From assembly GCA_963729115.1 (NCBI GenBank), contig CAVSMR010000011.1, forward strand, positions 62,001 through 126,000: a DNA stretch of 64,000 bases, in the 5' to 3' direction. This document shows, in pieces, positions 34,485 to 43,104 of the stretch; the stretch's first letter is position 1; each line of letters starts with the position of its first letter. The notes beneath the pieces were generated by a model. It was not told the DNA's origin, did no database searches, and saw only the letters and a program-made list of their open reading frames with translations. Position numbers and translations under genes: made by a program. Source of the stretch: Actinophytocola sp963729115 (GTDB lineage: Bacteria > Actinomycetota > Actinomycetes > Mycobacteriales > Pseudonocardiaceae).

Positions 34485-35593
34485 GCCGCACTCACCAGCA
34501 ACGCCGTGTTGGCGCCGCCGAAAGCGGCGTTGAGGCTCAGTGCGTACGGGCTCGCCGCCTCGCGCGGCGCGCCGGTGATCACGTCCAGCGCGCACGCCGG
34601 GTCGGGCCCGAGGTAGCCGGCGTTGACGGGCAGCTTGCCCGCCTGCGCCGCCTGTGCCGTGACGATCAGCTCGAGGAGTCCGGAGCCTTCCAGGCCGTGG
34701 CCGTGCACGGACTTGGTGGAGCTGACCGGGATCCGGGCCGCCGCGTCGCCGAGCGCGTGGCGCAGCGCGGCCGCCTCCGCGGCGTCGCCCTCCGCGCCGC
34801 TCGCGTTGGCGTTGACGTAGCCGACCTCGTCAGGGGTGACGCCGGCCCGGCGCAGCGCCGCGGTGATCGCCCGCGCGAGCCCGGCACCCTCGGGGTGGGG
34901 TCGCACGATGTGGAAGGCGTCGCCCGCACGACCCCAGCCGACCACCTCGGCGAGGGGCTCGTGGGCGCCTGCCTCCAGCACCACCGCGGAGACGGCATCG
35001 CCGAGCAGGAGACCGCCGCGTCCGGCGCTGAAGGGCCGGGCCGATCCGTCGGTCGCCAGCGCCCGGCCGGCGTCGAAGAGCGCGAACTGGTCTGGTTCCA
35101 CCAGGTACCCGGCGGCCACGACCACCCGGTCGACCCGCCCCAGCCGCATGAGCGCCGCGGCGTCGGCGACGGCCGTGCTCGCCGACACGCACGCGCAGGT
35201 GTAGGCCCGGGCGGCGCCGGCGAGCCCGGTCAGCGCGGCCAGCTCCGCGGCGAACGCCGCCGCGGTCGGCCGTCCATCTACTTCGGACTCCCGGCCGGCC
35301 TTCGGGTGACCGTGCACTGCGAGCAGCAGCGGGGTCGACGCGCGCTGCGCCTGGCTGAGCCCGGCCTGCGCGCACGCCTCGCGCACCACGCCGGCGAGCT
35401 CCTCGCCCAGCGTGCCCGCGTCCGGCAGGGTCGCCGCCACCGTCACCCGGCGACGGTCCACATCGAACCGGCCGACCGTGGTGAACTGGGCAGCGCCGGT
35501 GAGACCACCGGCCAGCTGTGCGTGCGCTCCCCGGCCGAGCACGCTGACCGCGGCCATCCCGGTGATCCCCGCTCTGCCGGCAGGGTCACGCAT
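34481..35593 (-). CDS. Ketosynthase with catalytic His replaced by Asn (partner or non-elongating KS)
   Basis: A 370-residue ketosynthase-fold protein. The nucleophile Cys is kept (Cys135 in CACVSAST) and so is the second His (His299 in STKSVHGHGLEG). The first His motif, normally VNAHGTST, reads VNANASGAEGD, with Asn263 in place of His. Ketosynthases lacking this His usually cannot decarboxylate malonyl-ACP but may transfer acyl groups, as in KS0 domains. It is shorter than canonical FabF. It overlaps the preceding carrier gene by 8 bases and the short KS-like gene by 4, so it probably forms a complex with them. Confidence 0.85.
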   Translation of the reverse strand: MRDPAGRAGITGMAAVSVLGRGAHAQLAGGLTGAAQFTTVGRFDVDRRRVTVAATLPDAGTLGEELAGVVREACAQAGLSQAQRASTPLLLAVHGHPKAGRESEVDGRPTAAAFAAELAALTGLAGAARAYTCACVSASTAVADAAALMRLGRVDRVVVAAGYLVEPDQFALFDAGRALATDGSARPFSAGRGGLLLGDAVSAVVLEAGAHEPLAEVVGWGRAGDAFHIVRPHPEGAGLARAITAALRRAGVTPDEVGYVNANASGAEGDAAEAAALRHALGDAAARIPVSSTKSVHGHGLEGSGLLELIVTAQAAQAGKLPVNAGYLGPDPACALDVITGAPREAASPYALSLNAAFGGANTALLVSAA

Positions 35594-35825
35594 CCTCGAC
35601 CACCATGACCTTCTCGCGTAATACGTCGACGGCGCCCGCGATCGTGCTCATGCGGCCGAACTGGGCGTCGTCGAGCTCTATCAACACGCCGTAGCGCTGT
35701 TCCACCTGGTGCACGAGCCAGGCCAGCTGGATCGAGTCGATCCGCTCGCTGATCTCGTCCACCGGGCGGTCGCCGAAGCTGGCGATCATCGCCACGACGT
35801 CCGTGCGGTTCAGGGCCGGCTTCAT
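35586..35825 (-). CDS. Acyl carrier protein B
   Basis: A 79-residue carrier with the phosphopantetheine Ser in ERIDSIQLAWLV and the usual helices (VEQRYGVLIELDD). It overlaps the stop of carrier C by 4 bases and the ketosynthase-like start by 8 bases, so it is likely that complex's dedicated carrier. The ID-S motif differs from the common LDS but the Asp-Ser pair is intact. Confidence 0.88.
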   Translation of the reverse strand: MKPALNRTDVVAMIASFGDRPVDEISERIDSIQLAWLVHQVEQRYGVLIELDDAQFGRMSTIAGAVDVLREKVMVVEDA

Positions 35826-36097
35826 CCCGCCTGACCCGCGCTGGCGACATTGCCGACGCGCTCGGCCACCGTCCGGGTGAACTCGCCGACGGTCATCAGC
35901 GCGAGCTCCTCGGACTCCTCCTCCGCGAACCGCACGCCGAACTTGTCCTCGACGCGGACCGCGAGCTCGGCGAGCGCGAGGGACTCGAGGTCCACTCCGG
36001 CCGGGCCGAGCGTGCTGTCGTCCTCGACGCCCTCGATGTCGTAGTTCATCTCCTGCAAGGTTTCGAGGACGAACGCACGGATCTCCGCAGCCTGCAT
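35822..36097 (-). CDS. Acyl carrier protein C
   Basis: A 91-residue carrier protein with Ser in GVDLESLALAEL and the flanking GPAGVDLESL loop, followed by VEDKFGVRFAEEE. Two carriers in tandem suggest one carries the starter and the other the extender or amino acid. AAGG lies before the ATG at 36097; the in-frame start at 36127 is less likely. It starts 103 bases after ligase 4 ends. Confidence 0.9.
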   Translation of the reverse strand: MQAAEIRAFVLETLQEMNYDIEGVEDDSTLGPAGVDLESLALAELAVRVEDKFGVRFAEEESEELALMTVGEFTRTVAERVGNVASAGQAG

Positions 36098-36200
36098 TTG
36101 TCTACCTTCTCTCTCTGTGCGACTCACGCACGCTCGGTTTCTTCGGCCCCGCAGGGATGATCGTGACGGGTGGCGCCGGACCTGGTTGCTGTCAAGGTGA

Positions 36201-37595
36201 TCACCCGGACGGTGTCGCGGCGCGCAGCACGGACTTGTCCCGGACGAGCTTGCCCGTGGTCGTCCGGGGCAGCGGGTCGAGGACGTGTATCGTGCGCGGC
36301 CGCTTGTATCCGGCGACCCGTTCGGCGAGGGCGGCCTCGACGTCGGGCCCGGTGGTGCTGTCCGCCAGCTGCACGAACGCGGTGATCTCGTTGTCGTACA
36401 ACACGACCGCGCCCAGCACCCCGGACAGCTCGGTCAGCGCGTGCTCGACCTCGGTCAGGTCGACCTTGAGCCCGCCGACCGACACCTGGGAGTCGAGGCG
36501 GCCGAGCACGGCCACGAGGCCGGTGTCCGGATCGACCGTGCCGGCGTCCTTGGTGTGCAGCCAGCCCTCGGCCCAGCGGGTGGGGTCGGACAGCCCGACG
36601 TACGGCGACTCCGGCCGGCTCACCTGGAGCTCGCCGGCCACCTCGCGGACCTCGAGGCCCGGCGCCGGGAGCAGGGACGGGCGGTGCTCGCCGAACAGGT
36701 CGGTGGCGATGACCCCGACCTCGGTCATGCCCCACATGTTGCCCAGCGGCACGCCGTACTTGCGGTCGAACGTGGCGGCGACCGAGGCGGGCACGAGCTC
36801 GCCGCCGGTGGTCATCCGCTTGAGCTGCGGGAGCTTCGGCGGGTCGGTCACCGAGGCGAGCAGTCCGATGTGGAACGGCACGCCGAGCACGTTGGCCGGG
36901 GTCTCCGCGGACGCCACGGCCTCGAGGATGCTGTCGCCGGTCAGCCGCCGCGGCGGTACCAGCTGGACGCCGGCGTGCAGGCCGTAGAGCAGGCCGCCGA
37001 CCAGGCCGAGGACGTGCACCATCGAGGGCAGCAGGATGATCCGCTCGCCCTCGAGCGGCACGCCGTCGATGCGGGTGTACCGGTTGATCTCGGCGACCAG
37101 GTCCGCGGCGGTGCGCCCGATGACCTTCGACGGACCGGTGGAGCCGGAGCTGAGCTGCAGTACCGCGTGGTGCGTGCGGGCCGGTTCCCCGTCGCGCGGC
37201 ACGATCCGCTCGGTGACCTCGGCGAACACGCTCAGCGGGCTGCTGGTGGTCCGGTCGACCTCGACGATCAGCTGGACGCCGAGGCGTTGTGCCGCCTGGT
37301 CGACCTCGTACTGGGTGAGCCGGTGGTCGAGGAGCACGGCCTGCGCGCCGATCCGCCACACCGCAAGGAGATTGGCGACGTAGGTCAGCGAGGGCGGCAG
37401 CCGCAGGGCGACGCAGCCACCCTGCCGGAGGCCGGCCGCGACCAGCGCGTCACGGCGCTCTGCGACCAGTTGGCGCAGCTGTGATCGGGCAACCGGACCA
37501 GTCGGCAAGTGCATCGGGACGTTTTTGTCCGAGCCCGCCAGTAAGACGTCGTCCACCCATTCCGGGGCAACCTCGGAAGCAGACTCCGCCTTCAT
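36201..37595 (-). CDS. AMP-forming ligase 4 (ANL superfamily), first gene of the long operon
   Basis: A 464-residue adenylating enzyme with A3 LSSGSTGPSKVIG, A5 WGMTEVG, A7 GWLHTKDAG (TGD changed to TKD), a diverged A8 GRLDSQVSVGG and A10 RTTTGKLVRDK with the catalytic Lys. It is somewhat shorter than ligases 1-3. Starts: ATG 37595 or GTG 37607; the GTG has a GGGGG run upstream, so the N-terminus is uncertain by 4 residues. As first gene it may activate the acid or amino acid loaded on the carrier proteins encoded directly downstream. Confidence 0.88.
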   Translation of the reverse strand: MKAESASEVAPEWVDDVLLAGSDKNVPMHLPTGPVARSQLRQLVAERRDALVAAGLRQGGCVALRLPPSLTYVANLLAVWRIGAQAVLLDHRLTQYEVDQAAQRLGVQLIVEVDRTTSSPLSVFAEVTERIVPRDGEPARTHHAVLQLSSGSTGPSKVIGRTAADLVAEINRYTRIDGVPLEGERIILLPSMVHVLGLVGGLLYGLHAGVQLVPPRRLTGDSILEAVASAETPANVLGVPFHIGLLASVTDPPKLPQLKRMTTGGELVPASVAATFDRKYGVPLGNMWGMTEVGVIATDLFGEHRPSLLPAPGLEVREVAGELQVSRPESPYVGLSDPTRWAEGWLHTKDAGTVDPDTGLVAVLGRLDSQVSVGGLKVDLTEVEHALTELSGVLGAVVLYDNEITAFVQLADSTTGPDVEAALAERVAGYKRPRTIHVLDPLPRTTTGKLVRDKSVLRAATPSG

Positions 37596-38556
37596 TCCCG
37601 CGAGCACGTTGGCCCCCACAAAATCGCAGCCCAAATCAGCCCCGATCGGGGGCTGGAAGTTCCGGGCTGTTATGCCTCACGACCTGACAGCGGTGGACTG
37701 TACGTCAATTGGGACGCGCTGAGAAGCAGAACAAACAACAAAGCTTTACGTAATGGGCCGATAACGCAACGTCAGTCGGCACCGGTGACGGGCGGATGCC
37801 GGATACCGCCGGACGGTGGAATCGCTTGGCATCAAAGGACTACCGGCGTGGGTGCGATCGGGCCCCCACGCGTACGCGCGCGCGTCCTGACCTGGGCACC
37901 GGCCGGGTCACGGCATCGCCCGGATCGGACAATTCGACTCCGACCGCCACCGGATTCCCCGGTCGTCGCCCGCCACACGGGCGTGCGTCCGGGTTAGTGG
38001 CGTACCGGCCGTTCGGCCATCCGGATGAACAGCTCGGGCGCCGAGATCCCGGCGTTGCCCGCCTGCTCATCACGCCCCGTGACGGAACTCGAAACCAATT
38101 CCACGGATTTCCGAGATTGTCCCGCCTATTTTTGTCGGAATTCTCTGATCAGCAAAGGTGCTTTTTTTCGAGCTTTCCGCGCGGTTGGATGATGACCGCC
38201 CGGACGCCGTTGATTCAGGTCCCGACCGGGCCCGATCGGCGCCACGCACGCCGTGACCGGCCACGGCTTCGCCGTCGCCACGGGCGGCCGCCCGGCCCAC
38301 GCGTGATCTTGCTCGGGCCGGAAAAATCGGACCGATGGAACGTTCCGTTCATCGGGAACATCGAGGCAGCGAATTCGGTGCTGCGACGACCAATTCCGGC
38401 ATGCAGCCCCGGCAACGGCCGACGAACACGGTCAGTGGAGGACGCCCGCCGCCGGCGTTGAGCCGTCAGGGTGAACGGGGCAGGGACGAACGGAACCGCC
38501 GATCAGCACCCGTGACGGGTGCCAACTGGACCGAATCGTCTCAAGGAGAGGGTGCG
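37596..38556. other. Gene-poor upstream region of the biosynthetic operon
   Basis: Nearly 1 kb with no supported gene. Base composition drops in two stretches (37690-37760 and 38080-38175, the latter with runs of T). The first is where the promoter of the minus-strand operon should lie, but I cannot name confident -35/-10 boxes. Open frames here have no family signature, and atypical codon use. It may hold regulatory sites or relics of decayed genes. Confidence 0.6.
37637..37655. promoter_or_regulatory. Near-perfect palindrome upstream of the operon
   Basis: CAGCCCCGATCGGGGGCTG is an inverted repeat broken by one extra G, about 30-40 bases upstream of the ligase 4 start. In RNA it would form a strong hairpin in the leader; in DNA it could be an operator. 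No binding protein is known for it. Confidence 0.4.
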
Positions 38557-38661
38557 ATGCGCTTCTGTCAAGGGAGATCAGCTGGCCGCCGGGCCCGCCG
38601 GGACGACACCGGCGGGCCCGGTGGATCGACGCTGCCGGGGCTCTGCGCGCCGGCGTCCTGA
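38557..38661 (+). CDS. Possible 34-residue small peptide
   Basis: An ATG preceded by AAGGAGAGG at good distance opens a 34-codon frame (MRFCQGRSAGRRARRDD, a Gly-rich stretch, then LPGLCAPAS). It has two cysteines and a basic N-terminal half. The ribosome site is the only strong support; there is no clear promoter and no family match known to me. It lies between the operon's upstream region and the collagen-like repeat and may be spurious. Confidence 0.3.
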   Translation: MRFCQGRSAGRRARRDDTGGPGGSTLPGLCAPAS

Positions 38662-39128
38662 CGCCGCTCGGTGATCGCCGCGGCTCGTTCGGGGCTTGGG
38701 TGGCCGGCTGGGCCGGTAGGCCCAGTGGGACCGGCGCGACCCACCTGGACCGACGAATGCGACAGACCCGGTAGGACGGGCGGAGCTGGCGGAGCCGGCG
38801 GGACCGGCGGAGCCGGCGGGACCGGCGGGACCGGCGGGACCGGCGGAGCCGGCGGGACCGGCGGAGCCGGCGGGACCGGCGGAGCCGGCGGGACCGGCGG
38901 AGCCGGCGGGACCGGTGAGCCGACTAGGAAGGCAGATCCGCGCGGCCCGGCTGGTCGTGAAGAGCGACGCCGAGCGCGGAGTCGGCACGGTTGCGAGGAA
39001 CCAGCGGTCCGCCGAGCCGCTCGGTGGGCACGACGCGCAGCCCTCGACACGACACCAAAGCGCCGACGCGACCGGCAGGCGCCGCAGGCGCGGCACGGCG
39101 CCGCAAGCGCGGCGCCGAACAGCAGAGG
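38662..39128. other. Repeat-bearing region without a confident gene
   Basis: Contains the 9-bp tandem repeat (listed separately) and, at 39070-39115, a cluster of GCGCCGC-type short repeats that could fold as a terminator-like structure after the Roadblock gene. All six frames are largely open because of the composition, so openness is not evidence of coding. On the minus strand one frame reads a Gly-X-Y run but has no good start or signal peptide. Confidence 0.5.
38779..38913. repeat. 9-bp tandem repeat, 15 units (collagen-like if read on the minus strand)
   Basis: Fifteen uninterrupted 9-base units of two types, GGCGGAGCC and GGCGGGACC, mostly alternating as an 18-bp pair; the first unit ends in T. 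On the minus strand they encode Gly-Ser-Ala and Gly-Pro-Ala triplets, a collagen-like Gly-X-Y pattern. A translated gene is not supported by a start or secretion signal, so a non-coding minisatellite is equally likely. Confidence 0.9.
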
Positions 39129-39557
39129 CTAGGCGCGATCGCCGGTGCGGGAGGCCATTCCTCGTTCCGCGCGGAGTTCCGGGGTCAGGCGCTGGCCGAC
39201 CTGTTCCACGAGCGTCGTCATCTCAAACGCCAGTAGGCCCAGCTCGCAGTCCGGCGCGGCGAGCACCGCCAGGTTCGCGCCGCGGCCCATGGCCATCGTG
39301 AAGAGGTAGCCCTGCTGCATCTCCACGCAGGTCTGTACCAGGTTCCCCGCATCGAACGTGCGCGCCGCCGCCTCGCTCAGGCTCGCCACGCCGGACGCGA
39401 CCGCGGCCAGCTGTTCGGCGTTGGCTGGCGGCAGCGTCGACGAGCGCGCGAGCAGGATCCCGTCCGCGGACACGACCACCGTGTGCGCGACGTCGGAGAC
39501 CCGCACGATGAAATCGTCCAGGAACCAGCTTAGGTCGTCCTTCTTGGCGGCAGCCAT
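39129..39557 (-). CDS. Roadblock/LC7 domain protein (conservon CvnB-like)
   Basis: A 142-residue Roadblock/LC7 protein: DDLSWFLDDFIVRVSDVAHTVVVSADGILLARS at the N-terminus and GYLFTMAMGRGANLAVLA in the core. In actinomycete conservons this protein works with a sensor kinase (CvnA), a DUF742 protein (CvnC) and a Ras-like GTPase (CvnD). Its ATG shares a base with the kinase stop (TGATG). No DUF742 or GTPase gene follows; the repeat region begins instead. Confidence 0.9.
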   Translation of the reverse strand: MAAAKKDDLSWFLDDFIVRVSDVAHTVVVSADGILLARSSTLPPANAEQLAAVASGVASLSEAAARTFDAGNLVQTCVEMQQGYLFTMAMGRGANLAVLAAPDCELGLLAFEMTTLVEQVGQRLTPELRAERGMASRTGDRA

Positions 39558-42500
39558 CACTGATCCTCTGGTTGCTGGCCGGCCGGGCCGTGCTCACCGC
39601 GCCCTCGAACGAGCCCCTCCTGGTACCCCGCAAGCCGCGACCGGACCTGGTCCGCCTTGTGCTGCGACGGCGGCTCCGGCTCCATCACGTTGGGGTTCAG
39701 GCGCCGCTCCCCCGCCGACCCCGGCACCAGGCGCGAGCCCGGCTGCCGCCGCGGCAGCGGGTCGCTCACCTTCGCCTGCTCGGCCGTCTCTCCCAGCTTG
39801 CGCCGCACGGCGCTCCACCCGTCCTCGCCGGCCGTGGCCCAGTTCAGGGTGGACGCGGAGACGGCCTTCGGGTCGGCCATCCGGCCGCTCGCGCCAGGCC
39901 GCGCGTTGCCCTTGGCACCCGCCTTGCCCTTGCCGCCCCTGCCCTTGGCGCCGCCGCCCTTGCCGTTCCCGCCGCCGTTACGCCACCGGTGCCGCCACCG
40001 TTGCCGCCGCCGTCGGGACCGGCGACGCTCGCCGGCACGGTGCGCTGGAACCACGGGGAGCGGGCCAGCCCTTCCCGGGCGGCATGCGCCGGCTCGGGTC
40101 GCGACGGAACCGCGGGCTGCTGCCCGGTCGGCGGCCCGGCATTCGGTCGCTTGGCGGGGATCCGATGCGTGCCCTCGTCGTCAGGTGGCGGGCCGTCATG
40201 CGGGCCCGGGACGGGCCGCATGCCCGCGTTCGTACCCGACGCGGGCTGCATCCGGGTGTTGGTACCCGTCCCCGGCGGCGCCACGGGCCGCATCCGCGAG
40301 TTCGTACCCGTGCCCGGCGCCGGCTGCATCCGCGTGTTCGTGCCCGTGCCGGGAATGGGCAGCGGGCCCGAGGGCGGCCCCGGCTGGGCGCCGGGGATCG
40401 GCAGCGGCCCGGAGGTCGAGGCACCGGGAACCGGCAACGGACCAGACGCCGGAGCACCAGGAACCGGCAACGGACCAGACGCCGAAGCACCGGGAATCGG
40501 CAACGGACCAGACACCGGAGCACCAGGAACCGGCAACGGACCAGACGTCGAAGCACCGGGAATCGGCAGCGGGCCGGAGTTCGATCCAGCGCCTGGCTGC
40601 GGCGCCTGGCCGGTGCCGATGATCTGCTGGGGACCCGTGTTCCGGCCGGTGCCCACCGCCGGGTGCTGGCCGGTGTGCGGCCCCACGGCCGGGTGCTGCC
40701 CGGTGTGCGGACCCGCCTGCGGCCGTGCCGGCTGCCCAGCTTGCGGTCCAGCCGCCGCGCCTGCCTGAGCTCCCCTGTTGGCGCCGGCCACCGGACCCGT
40801 CTTCGTGCCCGTCTCGGGCGCGGTCACCGGACCCGTCGGGCTGGTCACCGGACCGGTGCGGGTCACGGGCTGCGAACCGGTGTTCGGGCCGGTGCGGGCC
40901 GGCGGGCCGACGCCGGCCACGGTCGGGCCGGTGTTCACCACGGCCGTCACTCCTGTGTGGACACCCGGCCGCGCCTGTCCGAGCGCGTCCGCCCGGTTGG
41001 CCTGGCTCGCCGACGCCGGGGCCATGGGGCCACCGGCCGGCGTCCCGGCGGTGAGCTTCTTCGGCAGCACGACCACCGCCGACGTGCCGGCGTTGAACTC
41101 GCCGTGCAAGCGCACCTTGATGTCGTGCCGCTTCGCCAGCCGCGCGACCACGTACAGGCCCATCCGCCGCGACACCGCCATGTCGAACGGGGGCGGGTCG
41201 GTCAGCCGGTTGTTGATGTCGGCCAGCTCGTCCTCGGAGAGGCCGAGGCCGCGGTCGGAGATCTGGATCGCCAGCTCACCGCTGCGCACGTGCGTCGAGG
41301 TGACCGTGACCTTCGTGTCGGCCGCGGAGAACTTCGTCGCGTTGTCGAGCAGCTCCGCCAGCAGGTGGGCGACGTCGTTGACCACGCGGCCCTGCACCAG
41401 CGACTCCGGTCCCGGCTTGACCACGACGCGCGCGTAGCTCTCGATCTCCGACTGCGCGGCTCCGATGACCTCGTTCACCGGCACGGGCTTCGACGAGCGC
41501 CGCGCCACGCCGACCCCGGAGAGGATCAGCAGGTTCTCGCTGTTGCGGCGCATCCGCGCGGCCAGGTGGTCCAGCACGAAGAACTGCGCGAGCTGGTCGG
41601 GGTCGCGCTCGTTCTGCTCGAGCTTGTCGAGCTCGGACAGCTGCCGCTCGACGAGCGCCTGCGTGCGCCGCGACAGGTTGACGAACATGTCGTTGACGTT
41701 GTCGCGCAGCATCGCCTGCTCGGTCGCGAGCCGGACCGCGCGCTCGTGCACCACGTCGAACGAGCGGGCGACCTGGCCGACCTCCTCGCTGGTGTCCACC
41801 GGCATCGGCGCGACGGCGTTCTTGGCCGCCTCCACCGGGTTAGGGTCGGCGAGGATGCGTTCGATCGTCGTCGGCAGCGTGACGTTGGCGACCTTGAGCG
41901 CCCCGCGCCGCAGCCGGCGCAGCGGGTTCACCAGCGACTGCGCCATCACGAACATCAGCGCGAGCGCGATCAGCATCGCGCCGATGACGATCAGCACGAC
42001 CTGCCACGCGGTGGTGGTCGCCTCGCCGGCCAGCCCGGATGCCTGCGTGCGCAGCGCGGCGATGAAGTTCGTCTCGACCCCGCGCAGCTTGTTGTTGGCA
42101 CCGACGCTCGCGTCGCGCAGCGTCTTCAGGTCGAAGTCCAGGGGCGAGGTGGGGTCCGAGCCGGCCAGCGCGGCCTGCGCGAAGTCGCGCCGCTTGTCGA
42201 CGTCGGAGCCGCTGTAGCCGTCGTTGTACTTCTGCTGCTCGTCCGGAGTGGCCGTCGCGGAGAACTCGGCGATCGAGGCGTCGAAGCCGGCGGCCGCCGC
42301 CTCGGCCTGGTTCTGCACGGTACTCGAACGGAAGTTGTTGCGCACCGCGGAAACCATGAGCAGAGCGTCCAACTGGGACGCTCGCTCCTTGGCCTGGCCG
42401 ATGGTCTGCACGGCGGCGGCGAGCCGGGACGGTGACTGGCCCGTGGAGTTGCCGGCGGTCGTCATCTCACGGCCGAGCTGGACCAGCGGGTCGATCACCG

Positions 42501-43104
42501 CGTTGTACGCGCTCAACACGGACAGGTCCGGGTACGTCGAGGTCTTCGCGAGGTTGCGCAGCGGGGTGAGCTGGCGGAGCTTGTTGAACGCGTAGTTGTA
42601 CCGGGCCTTGCTGTCGGCGTCGGCGAGCTCCAGGCTGCCGATCTCGTCCCGGAGCCCGGAGATCGCCGCGTCGGTCTGCCGGAACAGGCCGGCCGTGGTG
42701 TCGGGCACCGTGATCGAGCCGTCGGAGACCGCGGCCGACACCGCGCCGCGCTCGGTCTGCAGCTGGTGCACCACCTCGGTGATCAGCATCGAGGCGTCGA
42801 CCTGGCTGACCATCCGGTTGAAGTCGTCCGCGGCGTTGAGCTCGGTCTGGATGCGCAGGCCGGCGAAGGCGAGGGCGGTGAGCGCGGGGACCATCACCAC
42901 GACGGTCATCTTGGTGCGCAGCCGCCAGTTCCGCGGGTGCCACCGCTCCGTGGAGGAGCTCCCGCGGGTCGACGGGCGCCGGCCCGCCTTGTTCTGGGCA
43001 TTCCCAGCGTCATGGACCGCCATCAGGCCCGGCCCAGGGGCAGCGACCGGCGACCGGCCCCTGGCAACGCGCGCACGCACATGAGATAACCACCCCGACT
43101 CCAT
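39557..43104 (-). CDS. Nitrate/nitrite-sensing-type histidine kinase (conservon CvnA-like), apparent frameshift
   Basis: A sensor kinase of about 1,180 residues. Order: membrane helix (about residues 66-85), extracytoplasmic NIT-type helical sensor, second helix (about 370-395), HAMP, a helical segment NLSRRTQALVERQL, and an HATPase domain (LLDNATKFS, DRGLGLS, MGLYVVARLA). A long Pro/Gly-rich tail follows. The main frame stops at 39844, but the conserved C-terminal block of such kinases (NWATAGEDGWSAVRRKLGE, then SRLVPGSAG and VRSRLAGYQEGLVRGR) lies in another frame ending at 39557. A one-base loss near 39970-40020, in a GGC-rich run, explains this; it may be a sequencing error. ATG 43023 is an alternative start. 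Confidence 0.8.
40391..40580 (-). repeat. 33-bp tandem repeats in the kinase tail
   Basis: Five to six copies of a 33-base unit encode SGPLPVPGAPA-like 11-residue repeats (variants with PIPG, AST, APV, ASA). They are highly similar at DNA level, a sign of recent expansion. They lie in the cytoplasmic Pro-rich tail and probably act as a flexible linker. Confidence 0.85.

Larger units (their letters stand above)
6796..37595. other. Biosynthetic gene cluster: Hpg pathway with free-standing NRPS/ketosynthase parts
   Basis: Region defined by gene content. It holds Hpg-type enzymes (HpgT-like, Hmo-like, HmaS-like), a free condensation domain, three carrier proteins, four AMP-forming ligases, five thiolase-fold proteins, a thioesterase, oxidases, methyl- and sulfotransferases, two exporters and a repeat peptide. 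There is no multimodular NRPS or PKS and no ketoreductase, dehydratase or phosphopantetheinyl transferase. The left border is taken at the aminotransferase end (6796), the right at the start of the ligase at 37595. The lipase at 10249-11562 may or may not belong. Confidence 0.8.

Noticed and set aside
37690..37780. Named promoter boxes for the long operon
   Set aside because: Candidate TTGACG and TTGCGT boxes have no acceptable -10 at 16-18 bp, so no promoter was assigned.
38568..39096. Minus-strand Pro-rich or collagen-like protein gene
   Set aside because: All frames stay open through the 9-bp repeat; no SD, signal peptide or conserved flank supports translation. It is kept as a repeat only.
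40391..40580. Possible CRISPR array
   Set aside because: The 33-bp repeats are contiguous with no unique spacers and keep the kinase reading frame.
39358..42435. 1025-codon plus-strand open frame opposite the kinase
   Set aside because: It is antisense to a kinase with clear HAMP and HATPase motifs; composition is Arg/Gly/His low-complexity.
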